From: a virus
Strand: one strand, 5' to 3'
IMG/VR virus record: IMGVR_UViG_3300010334_000034
Location: 1 to 64,000 of that record
DNA length: 64,000 nt
Shown here: in pieces, positions 28,276 through 36,483 of the stretch
Layout of the letters: every line of letters begins with the position of its first letter
How positions within the stretch are numbered: the stretch's first letter is position 1
Notes under the pieces: model-generated
The model's database searches: none
Told to the model about the DNA's origin: nothing
What the model saw: the letters and a program-made list of their open reading frames with translations, nothing else
Made by a program: the position numbers and the translations under genes

Positions 28276-28622
28276 TTCAAGCTTCTTAAATTATACCATA
28301 GCGAACGCTTTGTTTCAAAGTATTTAAATATCTCTTGTATCTCTCTCTGGTCCTTAGGAACAAAGATCTCTGTGACTCCTACTATCTTCTCCTCGATATA
28401 AATGTTCTTAGGATACTTTGCTAATAGCTCTTGTTCAGCTTTTAACACTTCGTCCTCTGGTCCGTATGCAGAAGTCATAGGACTTACATACCAGTCTTTA
28501 TATTTGTCCTCTTTAAATCTCTTCATGAAATCATAATGATGAGTGTGTCCAAACTTATAGAACTCTCCGGCTCCACCTCTCTTAGGTATGAATCTTGCGA
28601 AATATAATTTTAGGTTTCTCAT
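28272..28622 (-). CDS. GIY-YIG/T5orf172-like hypothetical protein
   Basis: 116 aa. LYFARFIPKRGG...YKFGHTHHYDFMKRF and the later AEQELLAKYPKN have the layout of GIY-YIG-fold T5orf172-type domains, though the canonical G-I-Y/Y-I-G residues are degenerate. Overlaps both neighbours by ATGA. Nuclease activity is doubtful. Confidence 0.55.
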   Translation of the reverse strand: MRNLKLYFARFIPKRGGAGEFYKFGHTHHYDFMKRFKEDKYKDWYVSPMTSAYGPEDEVLKAEQELLAKYPKNIYIEEKIVGVTEIFVPKDQREIQEIFKYFETKRSLWYNLRSLK

Positions 28623-29017
28623 AGTACTTGCCAGGCTTCTTTAATAATTTGAAAGGGTTTGACCAACATGCCATGATCATGGATAACTCCATCAATAATA
28701 GCGAAGCAATGACTTCTATTAGCAACATAGTATCTACCGGTCGGAAACCTCTTGAGAAACTTCTGTAAGGTAATAGAAGCGAATTTAAACTTTCGAAATT
28801 TAAGTCCATGAACTCTTTTAGAATAGTTTACCATCTTCTCTGGCCAATGTCCACGGCGACGAACTCTTTTGGTCTTAACTCCAATGCGATCTGCAATAGT
28901 ATAATCTAGCCCTGTAATGATAGCGAACGCTACGATAGTACAATTATTAGTATCCTGGATACCAGAATCTTTGAAGCCACCGTCATTGTATTGATAAGGT
29001 ATTGTGGTGCTGATCAT
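28619..29017 (-). CDS. papain-like cysteine protease-type protein
   Basis: 132 aa. NNCTIVAFAIITGLDY (Cys at about residue 26) and a later SHCFAIIDGVIHDH follow the Cys...His order of C39/papain-like folds common in phage proteins of this size. Activity is unproven. Leaderless promoter with consensus TTGACC. First gene of a three-gene operon. Confidence 0.6.
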   Translation of the reverse strand: MISTTIPYQYNDGGFKDSGIQDTNNCTIVAFAIITGLDYTIADRIGVKTKRVRRRGHWPEKMVNYSKRVHGLKFRKFKFASITLQKFLKRFPTGRYYVANRSHCFAIIDGVIHDHGMLVKPFQIIKEAWQVL

Positions 29018-29023
29018 CTATAT

Positions 29024-29052
29024 ATAATATTAAATTATTAGAGGAAGGTCAA
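29024..29052 (-). promoter_or_regulatory. leaderless early promoter
   Basis: TTGACC, 17-bp spacer, TATTAT, ATATAG, ATG at 29017. The -35 abuts the terminator of the upstream RNA. Confidence 0.82.
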
Positions 29053-29054
29053 GA

Positions 29055-29099
29055 TAAAAAAATAGGAGCCTTGGCTTGACTAAAACCTTAGCTCCTATT
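29055..29099 (-). terminator. intrinsic terminator of the 29.1-29.35 kb RNA
   Basis: AATAGGAGC...GCTCCTATT stem followed by TTTTTT on the minus strand. Confidence 0.85.
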
Positions 29100-29345
29100 T
29101 TTCTTTTATACGTTATCCCTCACCACTAGTAGGTATCGACGGGATCAACGAGTCTACTTATTTTCTTTATCTCTCTGCATTTTGCTCCGACTTGAGACGG
29201 TTGGAGGGGTTACTCCAGTAGCATTACTAAAGAAATTATTGGTATGAAAGACTTTTTATATTATAAGCCAGCCTCTTTGGCTGAGAGCTTGTAGAGATTA
29301 AGCAGCCACTTAATCATCTACTCGGTGTTTCCACACTGGCAATTT
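29055..29345 (-). ncRNA. structured RNA of unknown family, about 290 nt
   Basis: No ORF fits. On the minus strand a GCCAG/CTGGC stem closes a multibranch domain with hairpins GTGT-GGAA-ACAC, GTAGA-(T)-GATTAAG/CTTAATC-TCTAC and CTCT/AGAG. Further hairpins follow (TGGAG/CTCCA; GTTGA-TCCCG-TCGAT), and an intrinsic terminator ends it. Its upstream flank shares 16 bases with the tmRNA upstream flank. It lacks the conserved motifs of RNase P, 6S or tmRNA that I know. Confidence 0.7.
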
Positions 29346-29356
29346 TTAAAATGTAT

Positions 29357-29372
29357 TATCAAAGATCTATTC
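29357..29372 (-). promoter_or_regulatory. 16-bp element upstream of the structured RNA
   Basis: AATAGATCTTTGATAA, identical to 2709-2724 upstream of tmRNA; TATAAATA lies just upstream of it. Confidence 0.5.
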
Positions 29373-29380
29373 TTATTTAT

Positions 29381-29632
29381 TTATATTAACTCCAATTGCT
29401 GGTCATTGCAACTTCTTTTTACATTATTTTTTAAATAATAATAATCTTTAAGAGTTGCATAGGTTGCTAACATCTTTGGATCTTCTGGCCAATCCAAATA
29501 AGGATTAATATGTTCCACAAGACGTGCTGCAATCTCTTGCCATTTATATAATTCCATAGCTGTCTTGTCCATGCTACCAGCCATTTGTTCGACTAGTTCT
29601 TTCCAGTAGTTTTTTTCTTCTTCTAATGTCAT
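29381..29632 (-). CDS. hypothetical helical protein
   Basis: 83 aa (MTLEEEKNYWKELVEQMAGS...), helical with several Trp. Overlaps the upstream gene by ATGA. Last gene of the operon that starts with the PRTase-like gene. Function unknown. Confidence 0.65.
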   Translation of the reverse strand: MTLEEEKNYWKELVEQMAGSMDKTAMELYKWQEIAARLVEHINPYLDWPEDPKMLATYATLKDYYYLKNNVKRSCNDQQLELI

Positions 29633-29826
29633 AAATTGTTTAAAGGCAATGGGTAATACTCTTCTAGGTTTTGAGAATACTCACAGAATGGTCCCCAAGC
29701 ATTAACCCAATTCTTTGCTAATGCACTTGCGTTATCGTCTTTTAATAATTCGCAAGGAGATCCTTTGTATGCTTGTAACTCCTTTAAAATCAATGGCATA
29801 TCACTTTCTGTTATTTGTTCTTTCAT
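29629..29826 (-). CDS. small acidic hypothetical protein
   Basis: 65 aa (MKEQITESDMPLILKELQAY...). ATGA overlaps at both ends. Not recognised. Confidence 0.65.
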   Translation of the reverse strand: MKEQITESDMPLILKELQAYKGSPCELLKDDNASALAKNWVNAWGPFCEYSQNLEEYYPLPLNNL

Positions 29827-30422
29827 TTTATTCTTTTAATATATTTTGAAGTTCTAAAGTCATTGAAATTTGGATGCGTGTCATTATCTATGATCCATGC
29901 TTCTTCAACTTTATCAACTAATTGATTGAAATGTAATTCTGTATTTTTATATGAATTCATAATTCTTTCTTCCGGAACATTTCTATTTCTTCTTTGATTG
30001 GATTCTATAGATGTTTTTAAATCTACTTTAACCCAAACTAATACAATTCTAAAGCCATCTGCTTGTGATTGATTTATAAGTTCCAAAAGCTTTTGATAGC
30101 TACTACCAATCTTTTCTATAACTATATTAGACCTATTGCGTACGTGTGTAGCATTGTAACGATGTTTATCAAACTTTGGAGATACTCTATGATGCAATTC
30201 ATTAGTGTTCTCCGGATTGGACAAGTCTTTCTTTTCTTTGCGAGCCAATAGCTCTGTCCACTTGTCTGATGTTAATACTTGAATGTTAGGAAGATTAATC
30301 AAACCATATTTAAGAACCGCTGACTTACCTGAAGCCGGCATACCATAAAGAATAACTAGATTGTGATCTCTAATGTCGGGCGTTACATTCCTTTCTTCTT
30401 TAATAAATTCTTTAAATTGCAT
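29823..30422 (-). CDS. P-loop kinase / zeta-toxin-like protein with capsid-targeting-like N-terminus
   Basis: 199 aa. N-terminus MQFKEFIKEERN fits the capsid-targeting pattern. Then LVILYGMPASGKSAVLKYG is a Walker A, followed by a DK...R-rich region and LVWVKVDL...RRNRNVPEERI, as in small P-loop kinases and zeta-type toxins. Substrate unknown. If packaged, the enzyme would be injected with the DNA. It starts one base after the PRTase-like gene's TAA. Confidence 0.78.
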   Translation of the reverse strand: MQFKEFIKEERNVTPDIRDHNLVILYGMPASGKSAVLKYGLINLPNIQVLTSDKWTELLARKEKKDLSNPENTNELHHRVSPKFDKHRYNATHVRNRSNIVIEKIGSSYQKLLELINQSQADGFRIVLVWVKVDLKTSIESNQRRNRNVPEERIMNSYKNTELHFNQLVDKVEEAWIIDNDTHPNFNDFRTSKYIKRIK

Positions 30423-30423
30423 A

Positions 30424-31395
30424 TTATTTTATAGTTTGTAATACATCGTTAGGAATAACTCCAACGACCCAATCAATATTTTTGTATCCATACTTCTCTT
30501 TGATCTTTTGATTGATCTCATCATAGGTTGCTTTGGTATTAATATTATCGTCTATAACTATTACAGATTTGTTTTCTAATTTTACATTTTCAAAATTAAA
30601 GAAACCTTCCGGAAGAAATGCTGCTTGAAGATAATTTGATCTTGAAGCAAATTGTATATCACCAGAAGCTACTTTATTTAAATCTATAAGATCTTTATCT
30701 ATAATAAGTTTTGATATTTTTTCTACAGAAAGGGGTTCATTTTTTAATTCTTCATCGTCTTTAGATATATTTAAAAGTTTTATCAAAGCATCTTTGGCTA
30801 TATCTTTTCTAGCAACTGATGTGTTCTTAGCAGAAACTAATTTATCAATACAATAAGGATCTTTTCTATATCTTTCTACTAGATCACCTAAAGTATTCTT
30901 AGGTACTAATTGTTTATCGGTTGCTCCTACTTTATCTTTAACTGCTTCGTTAAAAGGAGATCTTGAATGAATATACAAAACTGTTGAATCAGGTTTTTCA
31001 ATTAATAAATTATTAACTATAGCAGCTGTATTATCTACAACCGAATCGTAATATTCTTTTCTTAATCTTAATGTAACTGGATCTTCTGATTTTTTATCAG
31101 AGTCTCTTCTTGATTTAGATAAATGGAAAAGGAATAACTTTAAATCTGATGTCGTGTTTACAAGTGAATCATAGACACTAGCGGCATGAACATTACCTTT
31201 CTTTAAAGAACCAAAGAGTCGAGCTATAGTATTATCTGTTTTATTTTCTGTAAACTTATAATTCTCAACTGGTTCCTTTGCTGTATCCTTTTCGATAAAG
31301 AATACATCCTTCCAGGTTTTAGGTGCTTTGTATATGCGACCTGCTGCTCTAGAAGGATGGTATTTAGCTTCTTTAAAGAATTCTTTAAAATTCAC
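30424..31395 (-). CDS. phosphoribosyltransferase-like protein with capsid-targeting-like N-terminus
   Basis: 323 aa. GTG start; N-terminus MNFKEFFKEAKYHP is the best match to the T4 capsid-targeting pattern in the window. Near the C-terminus, SVIVIDDNINTKATY matches the PRPP-binding loop of type I phosphoribosyltransferases. The long N-terminal part is helical and unrecognised. Late-like GTAAATAG lies 4 nt before GTG. The combination suggests an injected nucleotide-metabolism or modifying enzyme. Confidence 0.72.
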   Translation of the reverse strand: MNFKEFFKEAKYHPSRAAGRIYKAPKTWKDVFFIEKDTAKEPVENYKFTENKTDNTIARLFGSLKKGNVHAASVYDSLVNTTSDLKLFLFHLSKSRRDSDKKSEDPVTLRLRKEYYDSVVDNTAAIVNNLLIEKPDSTVLYIHSRSPFNEAVKDKVGATDKQLVPKNTLGDLVERYRKDPYCIDKLVSAKNTSVARKDIAKDALIKLLNISKDDEELKNEPLSVEKISKLIIDKDLIDLNKVASGDIQFASRSNYLQAAFLPEGFFNFENVKLENKSVIVIDDNINTKATYDEINQKIKEKYGYKNIDWVVGVIPNDVLQTIK

Positions 31396-31403
31396 TAAAC
31401 TAT

Positions 31404-32030
31404 TTACACTCCTCCGGTGCTATCACCATTGTCATCCTGTTGGAATTCAATCACATTACCCTTAGCTTTGAGACCTGCAATGTGTTGAGGATCAAGAATA
31501 AAATCACGAATCTTCTGGTGAAGGAAGTTAAGCTTGGCTTTGAGGTCGTCGCAAGCCTTTGTAAGCTCCTTACGAGTGTCTTTCTTCTCGACACCATCGG
31601 CAACTGTGCTCTTGTTGATCTTATAACCAAAGAGATGCAACAAGCCGTTGTTATTATTAACCCTGATACCTTTGCCATAATTGGTGTAGGTATCCATTTG
31701 CTTCTGTGTGCGAGCCTTAGGATTACGATAGAGATTAAGGAGGTGCTCCTTGGCTTGACCTTCCAATTCTGTCTCTGGCTCATAAGCCTCGAGCTTCTTA
31801 TAGTCTTCTTCCTTAGCCTTCTTATAGTCAACATTCAAATGAACATTGTAAAGAGCGGTTTCACCAAGCCCTTTGGACTTGTACAAGAAGGATGCAATAG
31901 TCTGCCCCTTGCTAAGATAATCAAGGAGCTGGGTGATGAGTTCCTGGGTGTGCTCTGCACCAGTCTCGGTGGTGATGTTCTCCATATAAACTGCGGTGTA
32001 TGCTTCTGTTAGGTTGTTGTTATTCTTCAT
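31404..32030 (-). CDS. hypothetical protein with LTEAY N-terminal tag
   Basis: 208 aa from MKNNNNLTEAYTAVYMENI. Tag-like start, helical body, and a TYTNYGKGI segment also found in the 8947 gene. It has an early leaderless promoter rather than a late box. Function unknown. Confidence 0.68.
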   Translation of the reverse strand: MKNNNNLTEAYTAVYMENITTETGAEHTQELITQLLDYLSKGQTIASFLYKSKGLGETALYNVHLNVDYKKAKEEDYKKLEAYEPETELEGQAKEHLLNLYRNPKARTQKQMDTYTNYGKGIRVNNNNGLLHLFGYKINKSTVADGVEKKDTRKELTKACDDLKAKLNFLHQKIRDFILDPQHIAGLKAKGNVIEFQQDDNGDSTGGV

Positions 32031-32036
32031 GTATAT

Positions 32037-32065
32037 ATAATATGTAATAATTAGGGAAAGATCAA
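32037..32065 (-). promoter_or_regulatory. leaderless early promoter
   Basis: TTGATC, TTTCCCTA-type 17-bp spacer, TATTAT, ATATAC, ATG at 32030. Confidence 0.82.
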
Positions 32066-32127
32066 CCCAAAAGAATCCTTTAAAATTAATACTTGATATA
32101 TCGTAAAGCTTTATTAATATAGAAACA

Positions 32128-33246
32128 ATGTCTAATAACATTCTAACACGCGATCAGAAGAAATCCTTAGCACAGGAACTCTTTCAACAAGGTAAGTCTA
32201 AGACTGAAATATCTAATCTTCTAGGAGTACCTAGATCAACTATATTTGATTGGGTATCAGGTCGTAAGCATCATACAGTTACTACTATTGTAGATGAATA
32301 CTATACAGAGGATGGAGAATTAGATGGTGAAGATGTTTATGTTCCAGCTGATCCCATTGCTTCTATTCTATCACAATCTGCTCAAGATAGGGATGCTAAA
32401 CAGTTTATTCAAGAGTTAGCACCTATTGTTTATCCAGCACCAGAGAGAACAAAGGTAAGACAAGAAGCTAATAAGATTGCTTGTGTTATTGGAGATACAC
32501 ATTTTGGTTGTGAGGATTGGAATACTTTAGACCTTTTCTTACAAACCGTTGCAGAGACTAAACCAGAGAAGGTTATTCTCAATGGAGATACTATGGATAT
32601 GTTTGCAGTAAGCAAGTATCCAAAGGACGCTCGTTACAAGCAAAGTCTTATTAAGGAGAGAGAAGCATATCATAAATTCTTAAAGCTTCTTCATGATGTT
32701 ACAGAACCATTTGGTTCAGAGATTTTAGAGACTAATGCTAATCATTCCGGTAATTCCGTTGAAGGAAGGCTTTGGAGATATCTTAGTGCTCAGCTTGGAG
32801 AGTTAGCAGAGATTGCTAAAGATGAACTTTCATATCAGAATCTTTTCTTTCCTAAGGAGTCCTGGAGTAGAATCAAGTTAGTTGATGAGGTTATTCTTCC
32901 AACAAACTTTATTGTCTATCACGGAACAGTTGTTAGAAAGATTGGAGCTATGTCTGCTCGTGGAGAGTGGGAGAAGAAGATGACTTCTACTATGACTAAT
33001 CATACTCATAGAATGGGAATGACTTGTCAAAGAATTCCAGCAGCTGGTCTTCGCGGAGACATTTATAATACTAACTATGAGAATGCTTGTGCTTGTAAGA
33101 TGGATCCAGACTATGCTCCTAATTGTAATTGGCAAAACGGATTCTCAATTATCAATTACACAGATGATGTAATTGGTGTAGAACCTATTGTGGTTCACGG
33201 AAACAAAGCTACAGTTACTAGCTTAGGAAAGACGTTGAGAGTCTGA
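32128..33246 (+). CDS. HTH domain fused to metallophosphoesterase
   Basis: 372 aa. Residues about 10-42 (LAQELFQQGKSKTEISNLLG...STIFDWVSG) form a resolvase/Hin-like HTH. From about residue 115 the metallophosphoesterase motifs appear: GDTHFG, NGDTMD, NANHSG (in place of GNHD), later HTHRM and YHGT. It probably binds DNA and hydrolyses phosphoesters; similar proteins occur in tailed phages. Upstream TTGATA...TAATAT ends 7 nt before the ATG. It converges with the next gene. Confidence 0.82.
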   Translation: MSNNILTRDQKKSLAQELFQQGKSKTEISNLLGVPRSTIFDWVSGRKHHTVTTIVDEYYTEDGELDGEDVYVPADPIASILSQSAQDRDAKQFIQELAPIVYPAPERTKVRQEANKIACVIGDTHFGCEDWNTLDLFLQTVAETKPEKVILNGDTMDMFAVSKYPKDARYKQSLIKEREAYHKFLKLLHDVTEPFGSEILETNANHSGNSVEGRLWRYLSAQLGELAEIAKDELSYQNLFFPKESWSRIKLVDEVILPTNFIVYHGTVVRKIGAMSARGEWEKKMTSTMTNHTHRMGMTCQRIPAAGLRGDIYNTNYENACACKMDPDYAPNCNWQNGFSIINYTDDVIGVEPIVVHGNKATVTSLGKTLRV

Positions 33247-33528
33247 GAAATGTCTCTTGAATGAAAGACTTTTTAATTCAGCTTCGCCAGCTGCTTTTCT
33301 TTTCTTTTCTTCTTCAGCTCTAGCAGCTTCTCTTTCTGCTACATCTTTTCTAAGTTGAGCTTGAACGGGTCCAAATAGTTTTTTAAAATCTTCGTAAGAG
33401 GCTGGAGCATTTAGATCTTCTAATTCTTTTAGAAAGTCTTGAGCTTCTTGTTTATCAAATGGTCCATAAGACTTTTGACCATCTAAGACTTTATAATCCT
33501 GGCCACCCCAATGGACTATGCGAGCCAT
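33223..33528 (-). CDS. hypothetical protein with coiled-coil tail
   Basis: 101 aa. N-terminal beta part (MARIVHWGGQDYKVLDGQKS), then a charged coiled coil (EREAARAEEEKKRKAAGE). Overlaps the convergent phosphoesterase gene by 24 bp. Unknown. Confidence 0.65.
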   Translation of the reverse strand: MARIVHWGGQDYKVLDGQKSYGPFDKQEAQDFLKELEDLNAPASYEDFKKLFGPVQAQLRKDVAEREAARAEEEKKRKAAGEAELKSLSFKRHFSDSQRLS

Positions 33529-33530
33529 GA

Positions 33531-33905
33531 TTACTCCTCGGATTTTTCTGGAACTTCTGACAATGAAAGATTATCAGCTAATGAAATAAAAGACTTTGGA
33601 AGATGATCTTTAACAGTCATATCCAAACCTTTATAAAGTCTCTTAACCTTTTCCATATCACCTTTCTTAAGGTTTTCTGCCACATCAACCAATTCCCTTA
33701 AGTCTTCTACATAACGATCTAAAACCATATCATATTCTTTGCTTCCAGACCAAATCTCGGCAAATGTATGTCTAACACCATCATTGATGTGCTCTTCAGC
33801 TGCATGGAGAACTTCCTTAGCAAGATCCATATAGTTAAATGATTCTTGTACTATGCCTACTTTACTGTAAGCTTCGGCAATTAAATTGATATCTTTCTCG
33901 TTCAT
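33531..33905 (-). CDS. late helical protein with LIAEAY N-terminal tag
   Basis: 124 aa. N-terminus MNEKDINLIAEAYSKVGIVQES is one of the clearest examples of the second tag type. All-helical acidic body. Late box GTAAGTAA lies 6 nt before ATG. Possible head-associated protein. Confidence 0.7.
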   Translation of the reverse strand: MNEKDINLIAEAYSKVGIVQESFNYMDLAKEVLHAAEEHINDGVRHTFAEIWSGSKEYDMVLDRYVEDLRELVDVAENLKKGDMEKVKRLYKGLDMTVKDHLPKSFISLADNLSLSEVPEKSEE

Positions 33906-33911
33906 TATCTA

Positions 33912-33919
33912 TTACTTAC
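33912..33919 (-). promoter_or_regulatory. T4-type late promoter box
   Basis: GTAAGTAA, minus strand, 6 nt before the ATG at 33905; it overlaps the end of the upstream gene. Confidence 0.5.
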
Positions 33920-34127
33920 CCTCTTTGACTGCTTTAACTATTGTAAATTTAAAAAGTAAAAGATCCTTTTTAGACAATGAATTGTTATCTATTAATTGCT
34001 TTGAAGAAGAAACTATATTAAACCCTTCACTTACTCTTTTAGTTTTATCTTCTAGCACACTTTGAGCTTCGTCGGGAGTTTTATAAAATCCCATCCATTT
34101 AACCGTAAGTTGATCAACAGAGTGCAC
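33912..34127 (-). CDS. small hypothetical late protein
   Basis: 71 aa, GTG start at 34127 placed 3 nt after GTAAGTAT. Basic C-terminus. Not recognised. Confidence 0.6.
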   Translation of the reverse strand: MHSVDQLTVKWMGFYKTPDEAQSVLEDKTKRVSEGFNIVSSSKQLIDNNSLSKKDLLLFKFTIVKAVKEGK

Positions 34128-34158
34128 TATATACTTACTCCCTTTTACGGTCGCAAAT

Positions 34159-34386
34159 TTAATGATTTTGTATAACTATTCCTTCGTCGGTATTCCAATT
34201 ATATTTGGGAGAATACTTTTGAACTTTTTTAGGTTTATAATCTTTAATTCTACAAGGATTTTCTTCGGTATAATGCCAAGAATAATCTTTTAAATGTTTT
34301 TTAACTTCTCCCATGGTATCATAAGGAGAGCACATAGAATCATACCAAGCAGCTCCTGACCATCGTTGTACAACGTATCGGCTCAT
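34159..34386 (-). CDS. small aromatic basic protein
   Basis: 75 aa from MSRYVVQRWSGAAWYDSM; ATG overlaps the TGA of the zinc-finger gene. Resembles small phage proteins that begin with a W-x(5)-W pattern; function unknown. Confidence 0.65.
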   Translation of the reverse strand: MSRYVVQRWSGAAWYDSMCSPYDTMGEVKKHLKDYSWHYTEENPCRIKDYKPKKVQKYSPKYNWNTDEGIVIQNH

Positions 34387-34637
34387 GCACAAATGTTCTT
34401 AGAGAAATTCTTTACAGCAGACCTTGAACCAATAGGCTCATAATACATCTTAGTTTCTTTAAAAGATTGTTGAGACATAATTTGTATCTCTGCTCCGGTT
34501 TTATGGCCGAATACCATTCTACCTAATCGAGGTTTAACAAAATTATGTTTCTGCGCACAAGCAGCACAAACAACGGTATTAGGGAGAATCATGAGACGCT
34601 CCGTTTCAATTGGGTTACAACAGGTTCTGCAATTCAT
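34383..34637 (-). CDS. small zinc-finger protein
   Basis: 84 aa. CRTC...CAAC (Cys-x2-Cys twice, about 24 residues apart) at the N-terminus forms a treble-clef/DksA-like zinc site; the C-terminus is basic. Likely a nucleic-acid or RNA-polymerase binding protein; no partner identified. Confidence 0.68.
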   Translation of the reverse strand: MNCRTCCNPIETERLMILPNTVVCAACAQKHNFVKPRLGRMVFGHKTGAEIQIMSQQSFKETKMYYEPIGSRSAVKNFSKNICA

Positions 34638-34655
34638 ATCCAAATATATTAAAGA

Positions 34656-34820
34656 TTAATATTTGGAATTGCCCGATCTCTTTTTACGTTTAGGTTTATA
34701 TTCTTTAGGGAGATTTAAAACCTTTCTTCTATATTCTTGATACCATCTATCAAGTGCCTTAGAATCTTCATTACTAAAGCTAGATTCTTGTCCAAACGAT
34801 CCAAAGTTATTTTGGGTCAT
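34656..34820 (-). CDS. small basic hypothetical protein
   Basis: 54 aa (MTQNNFGSFGQESSFSNEDS...), basic C-terminus (PKRKKRSGNSKY). It overlaps the end of the upstream membrane gene by 14 nt. Not recognised. Confidence 0.6.
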   Translation of the reverse strand: MTQNNFGSFGQESSFSNEDSKALDRWYQEYRRKVLNLPKEYKPKRKKRSGNSKY

Positions 34821-35019
34821 CTTCTGTTATTATTAATTTTTCTTGTTTGGATTGTTCTGTAAGACCCCAAGCTGATGGTGAAGAAACCATATTAGCCATA
34901 AACGCTGCTAATAGGAACCACCACGGATTGGCATTTCTCCAAAAAATAACGTAAAAGAAAGGTAGAAAAGTCAAACTATACATGCAAATGCAATATACAA
35001 TATAAGTTATGTGTTTCAT
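34807..35019 (-). CDS. small two-span membrane protein
   Basis: 70 aa with hydrophobic segments at about residues 4-25 and 33-48, and a charged C-terminal tail. Function unknown. Confidence 0.62.
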   Translation of the reverse strand: MKHITYIVYCICMYSLTFLPFFYVIFWRNANPWWFLLAAFMANMVSSPSAWGLTEQSKQEKLIITEDDPK

Positions 35020-35050
35020 TATTAATATAATATTATATTATAATAATAAA

Positions 35051-35464
35051 TCAATCTCTTTTTCTAGAAGGTCTTTTTGTTTTTATCTTAGTCTCTTCGT
35101 CTATATGAATCTTTCCGGCGGTCAATATATGTTTAAGAGTTAAGAAAGCTTCTTCTGCTTCTTCCTGTTCTATTAAGTCTTCACTAAGACTATCACATAT
35201 CAAATCAAAAGTATCATTAACGTAATTTTTAATAAAGGTTTCTAGCTTTTTGGAATTCTTTATATAATCTTGATACTGTTCTGCATATTCAATAGATATT
35301 TCACTAACACTTCTATTAATAATATCTATTGTACCATCTCGCATTTTATTACGAAGGTCATCCAAATATTCTTTTTCAGTTTCTTCATAAAACTTTTTAG
35401 CAGCATTCTGGAAATCTTTTAAAACCTTTTCCTGAATGTATTCTTTAGACTTTGAAGCCTTCAC
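35051..35464 (-). CDS. helical coiled-coil protein
   Basis: 137 aa, GTG start with ATAAGTAT just upstream. Charged helices throughout and a basic C-terminus (KTKRPSRKRD). Not recognised. Confidence 0.63.
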   Translation of the reverse strand: MKASKSKEYIQEKVLKDFQNAAKKFYEETEKEYLDDLRNKMRDGTIDIINRSVSEISIEYAEQYQDYIKNSKKLETFIKNYVNDTFDLICDSLSEDLIEQEEAEEAFLTLKHILTAGKIHIDEETKIKTKRPSRKRD

Positions 35465-35500
35465 ACTTATACTTATGAAGTATAAGGATAATAAAAAATA

Positions 35501-36472
35501 CTATTTAACTGGATACTTTTGTTGCAACTCCTCGTATACACTATGGAGAGCCCTTTGTAATCTTCTCCAAGGGCCTTCCCATTCCTTCTTCTCAAAACCT
35601 TTTTCTGTCTCTTTGGAAGCACCATAGAGACCAACTATTGTCTCTAAGAACTCTTGGCTACGTTTAAGATACTGAGGTATCTTAAGATTTTTATATTCAA
35701 AATAATTTTCTGGAGGAGAACTAAAGAATGCTTTAAGTTCATCTAAAATAAGATTACGTCTAGCAGCCCAACCCTTTTCTGGATAACCTTCTGTCTTGTT
35801 TATTTGTTGATACTTGCGATATTCATTCTCCATGAAATGGCGAACGTTACCAACCACTTCACCTATTTGAACTTCTAATTCTCCTGGGTCTGTATAATAA
35901 TCTACTCGATCCCATTCTAAATTATTACGAATATCTTCTATAGCTTGTTCATATTCTTTGGTCTTTTCCTTATACTTTTGGACTCCGTGAAGTAACTCGT
36001 GAGATATTAAAGCATAAAGGTCTTTCATCTTACCACCTACATAATCATTATTAATAACGATTACTGGTTGATTGACTCCAGCTCCTCTATCTACTTCGTA
36101 TATAATTGCTGAAAGGTCTTCTAAAGGATTGTCATAATTGACGAATACTAAAGCATTAGTATTTTGATATCCTTCTTTCTTCTTACGATCTTTAAATTTA
36201 ATATTACTAAGTTGTACTCCGTGATATTTGTCCGGACCTACTTTAACTTCTTTAAATACTATGGGTTTATTGTTTATTCTATATTGGGACAATTCTTTTA
36301 TTTGAGACTTAGTAATCTTTTTAGGATTTATTCCTATTTCATCCATCCATGCTGTTGCTTCTTTATACTCATCTAAAGCTTTTAACACTTGAGCATTCTC
36401 TTCTGGAGTGAGTTCTAAAGCTCTTGCTTCATTAAGAAGCTTATCTGTTATAATATTAAACCTTTGAGTCAC
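35501..36472 (-). CDS. zinc-metalloprotease-like late protein
   Basis: 323 aa from GTG 36472 (MTQRFNIITDKLLNEARALE); the late box ATAAATAT ends 3 nt upstream and decides the start over a TTG further up. About residue 165 contains LISHELLHGVQ, an HExxH-like motif (H-E-L-L-H), typical of zinc metallopeptidases; a downstream acidic ligand is plausible. The C-terminal half is helical. A virion or head protease-like role is possible. Activity not proven. Confidence 0.68.
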   Translation of the reverse strand: MTQRFNIITDKLLNEARALELTPEENAQVLKALDEYKEATAWMDEIGINPKKITKSQIKELSQYRINNKPIVFKEVKVGPDKYHGVQLSNIKFKDRKKKEGYQNTNALVFVNYDNPLEDLSAIIYEVDRGAGVNQPVIVINNDYVGGKMKDLYALISHELLHGVQKYKEKTKEYEQAIEDIRNNLEWDRVDYYTDPGELEVQIGEVVGNVRHFMENEYRKYQQINKTEGYPEKGWAARRNLILDELKAFFSSPPENYFEYKNLKIPQYLKRSQEFLETIVGLYGASKETEKGFEKKEWEGPWRRLQRALHSVYEELQQKYPVK

Positions 36473-36475
36473 TAT

Positions 36476-36483
36476 ATATTTAT
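36476..36483 (-). promoter_or_regulatory. T4-type late promoter box
   Basis: ATAAATAT, minus strand, 3 nt before the GTG at 36472. Confidence 0.6.

Noticed and set aside
29055-29345. Second tmRNA, RNase P RNA or group I intron
   Set aside because: It contains TGGCTGCTTAA like the tmRNA tag end, but no tRNA-like ends; RNase P and intron core motifs are not visible.
32128-33246. Site-specific recombinase, suggested by the Hin-like HTH
   Set aside because: The rest of the protein has metallophosphoesterase motifs and no recombinase catalytic residues.
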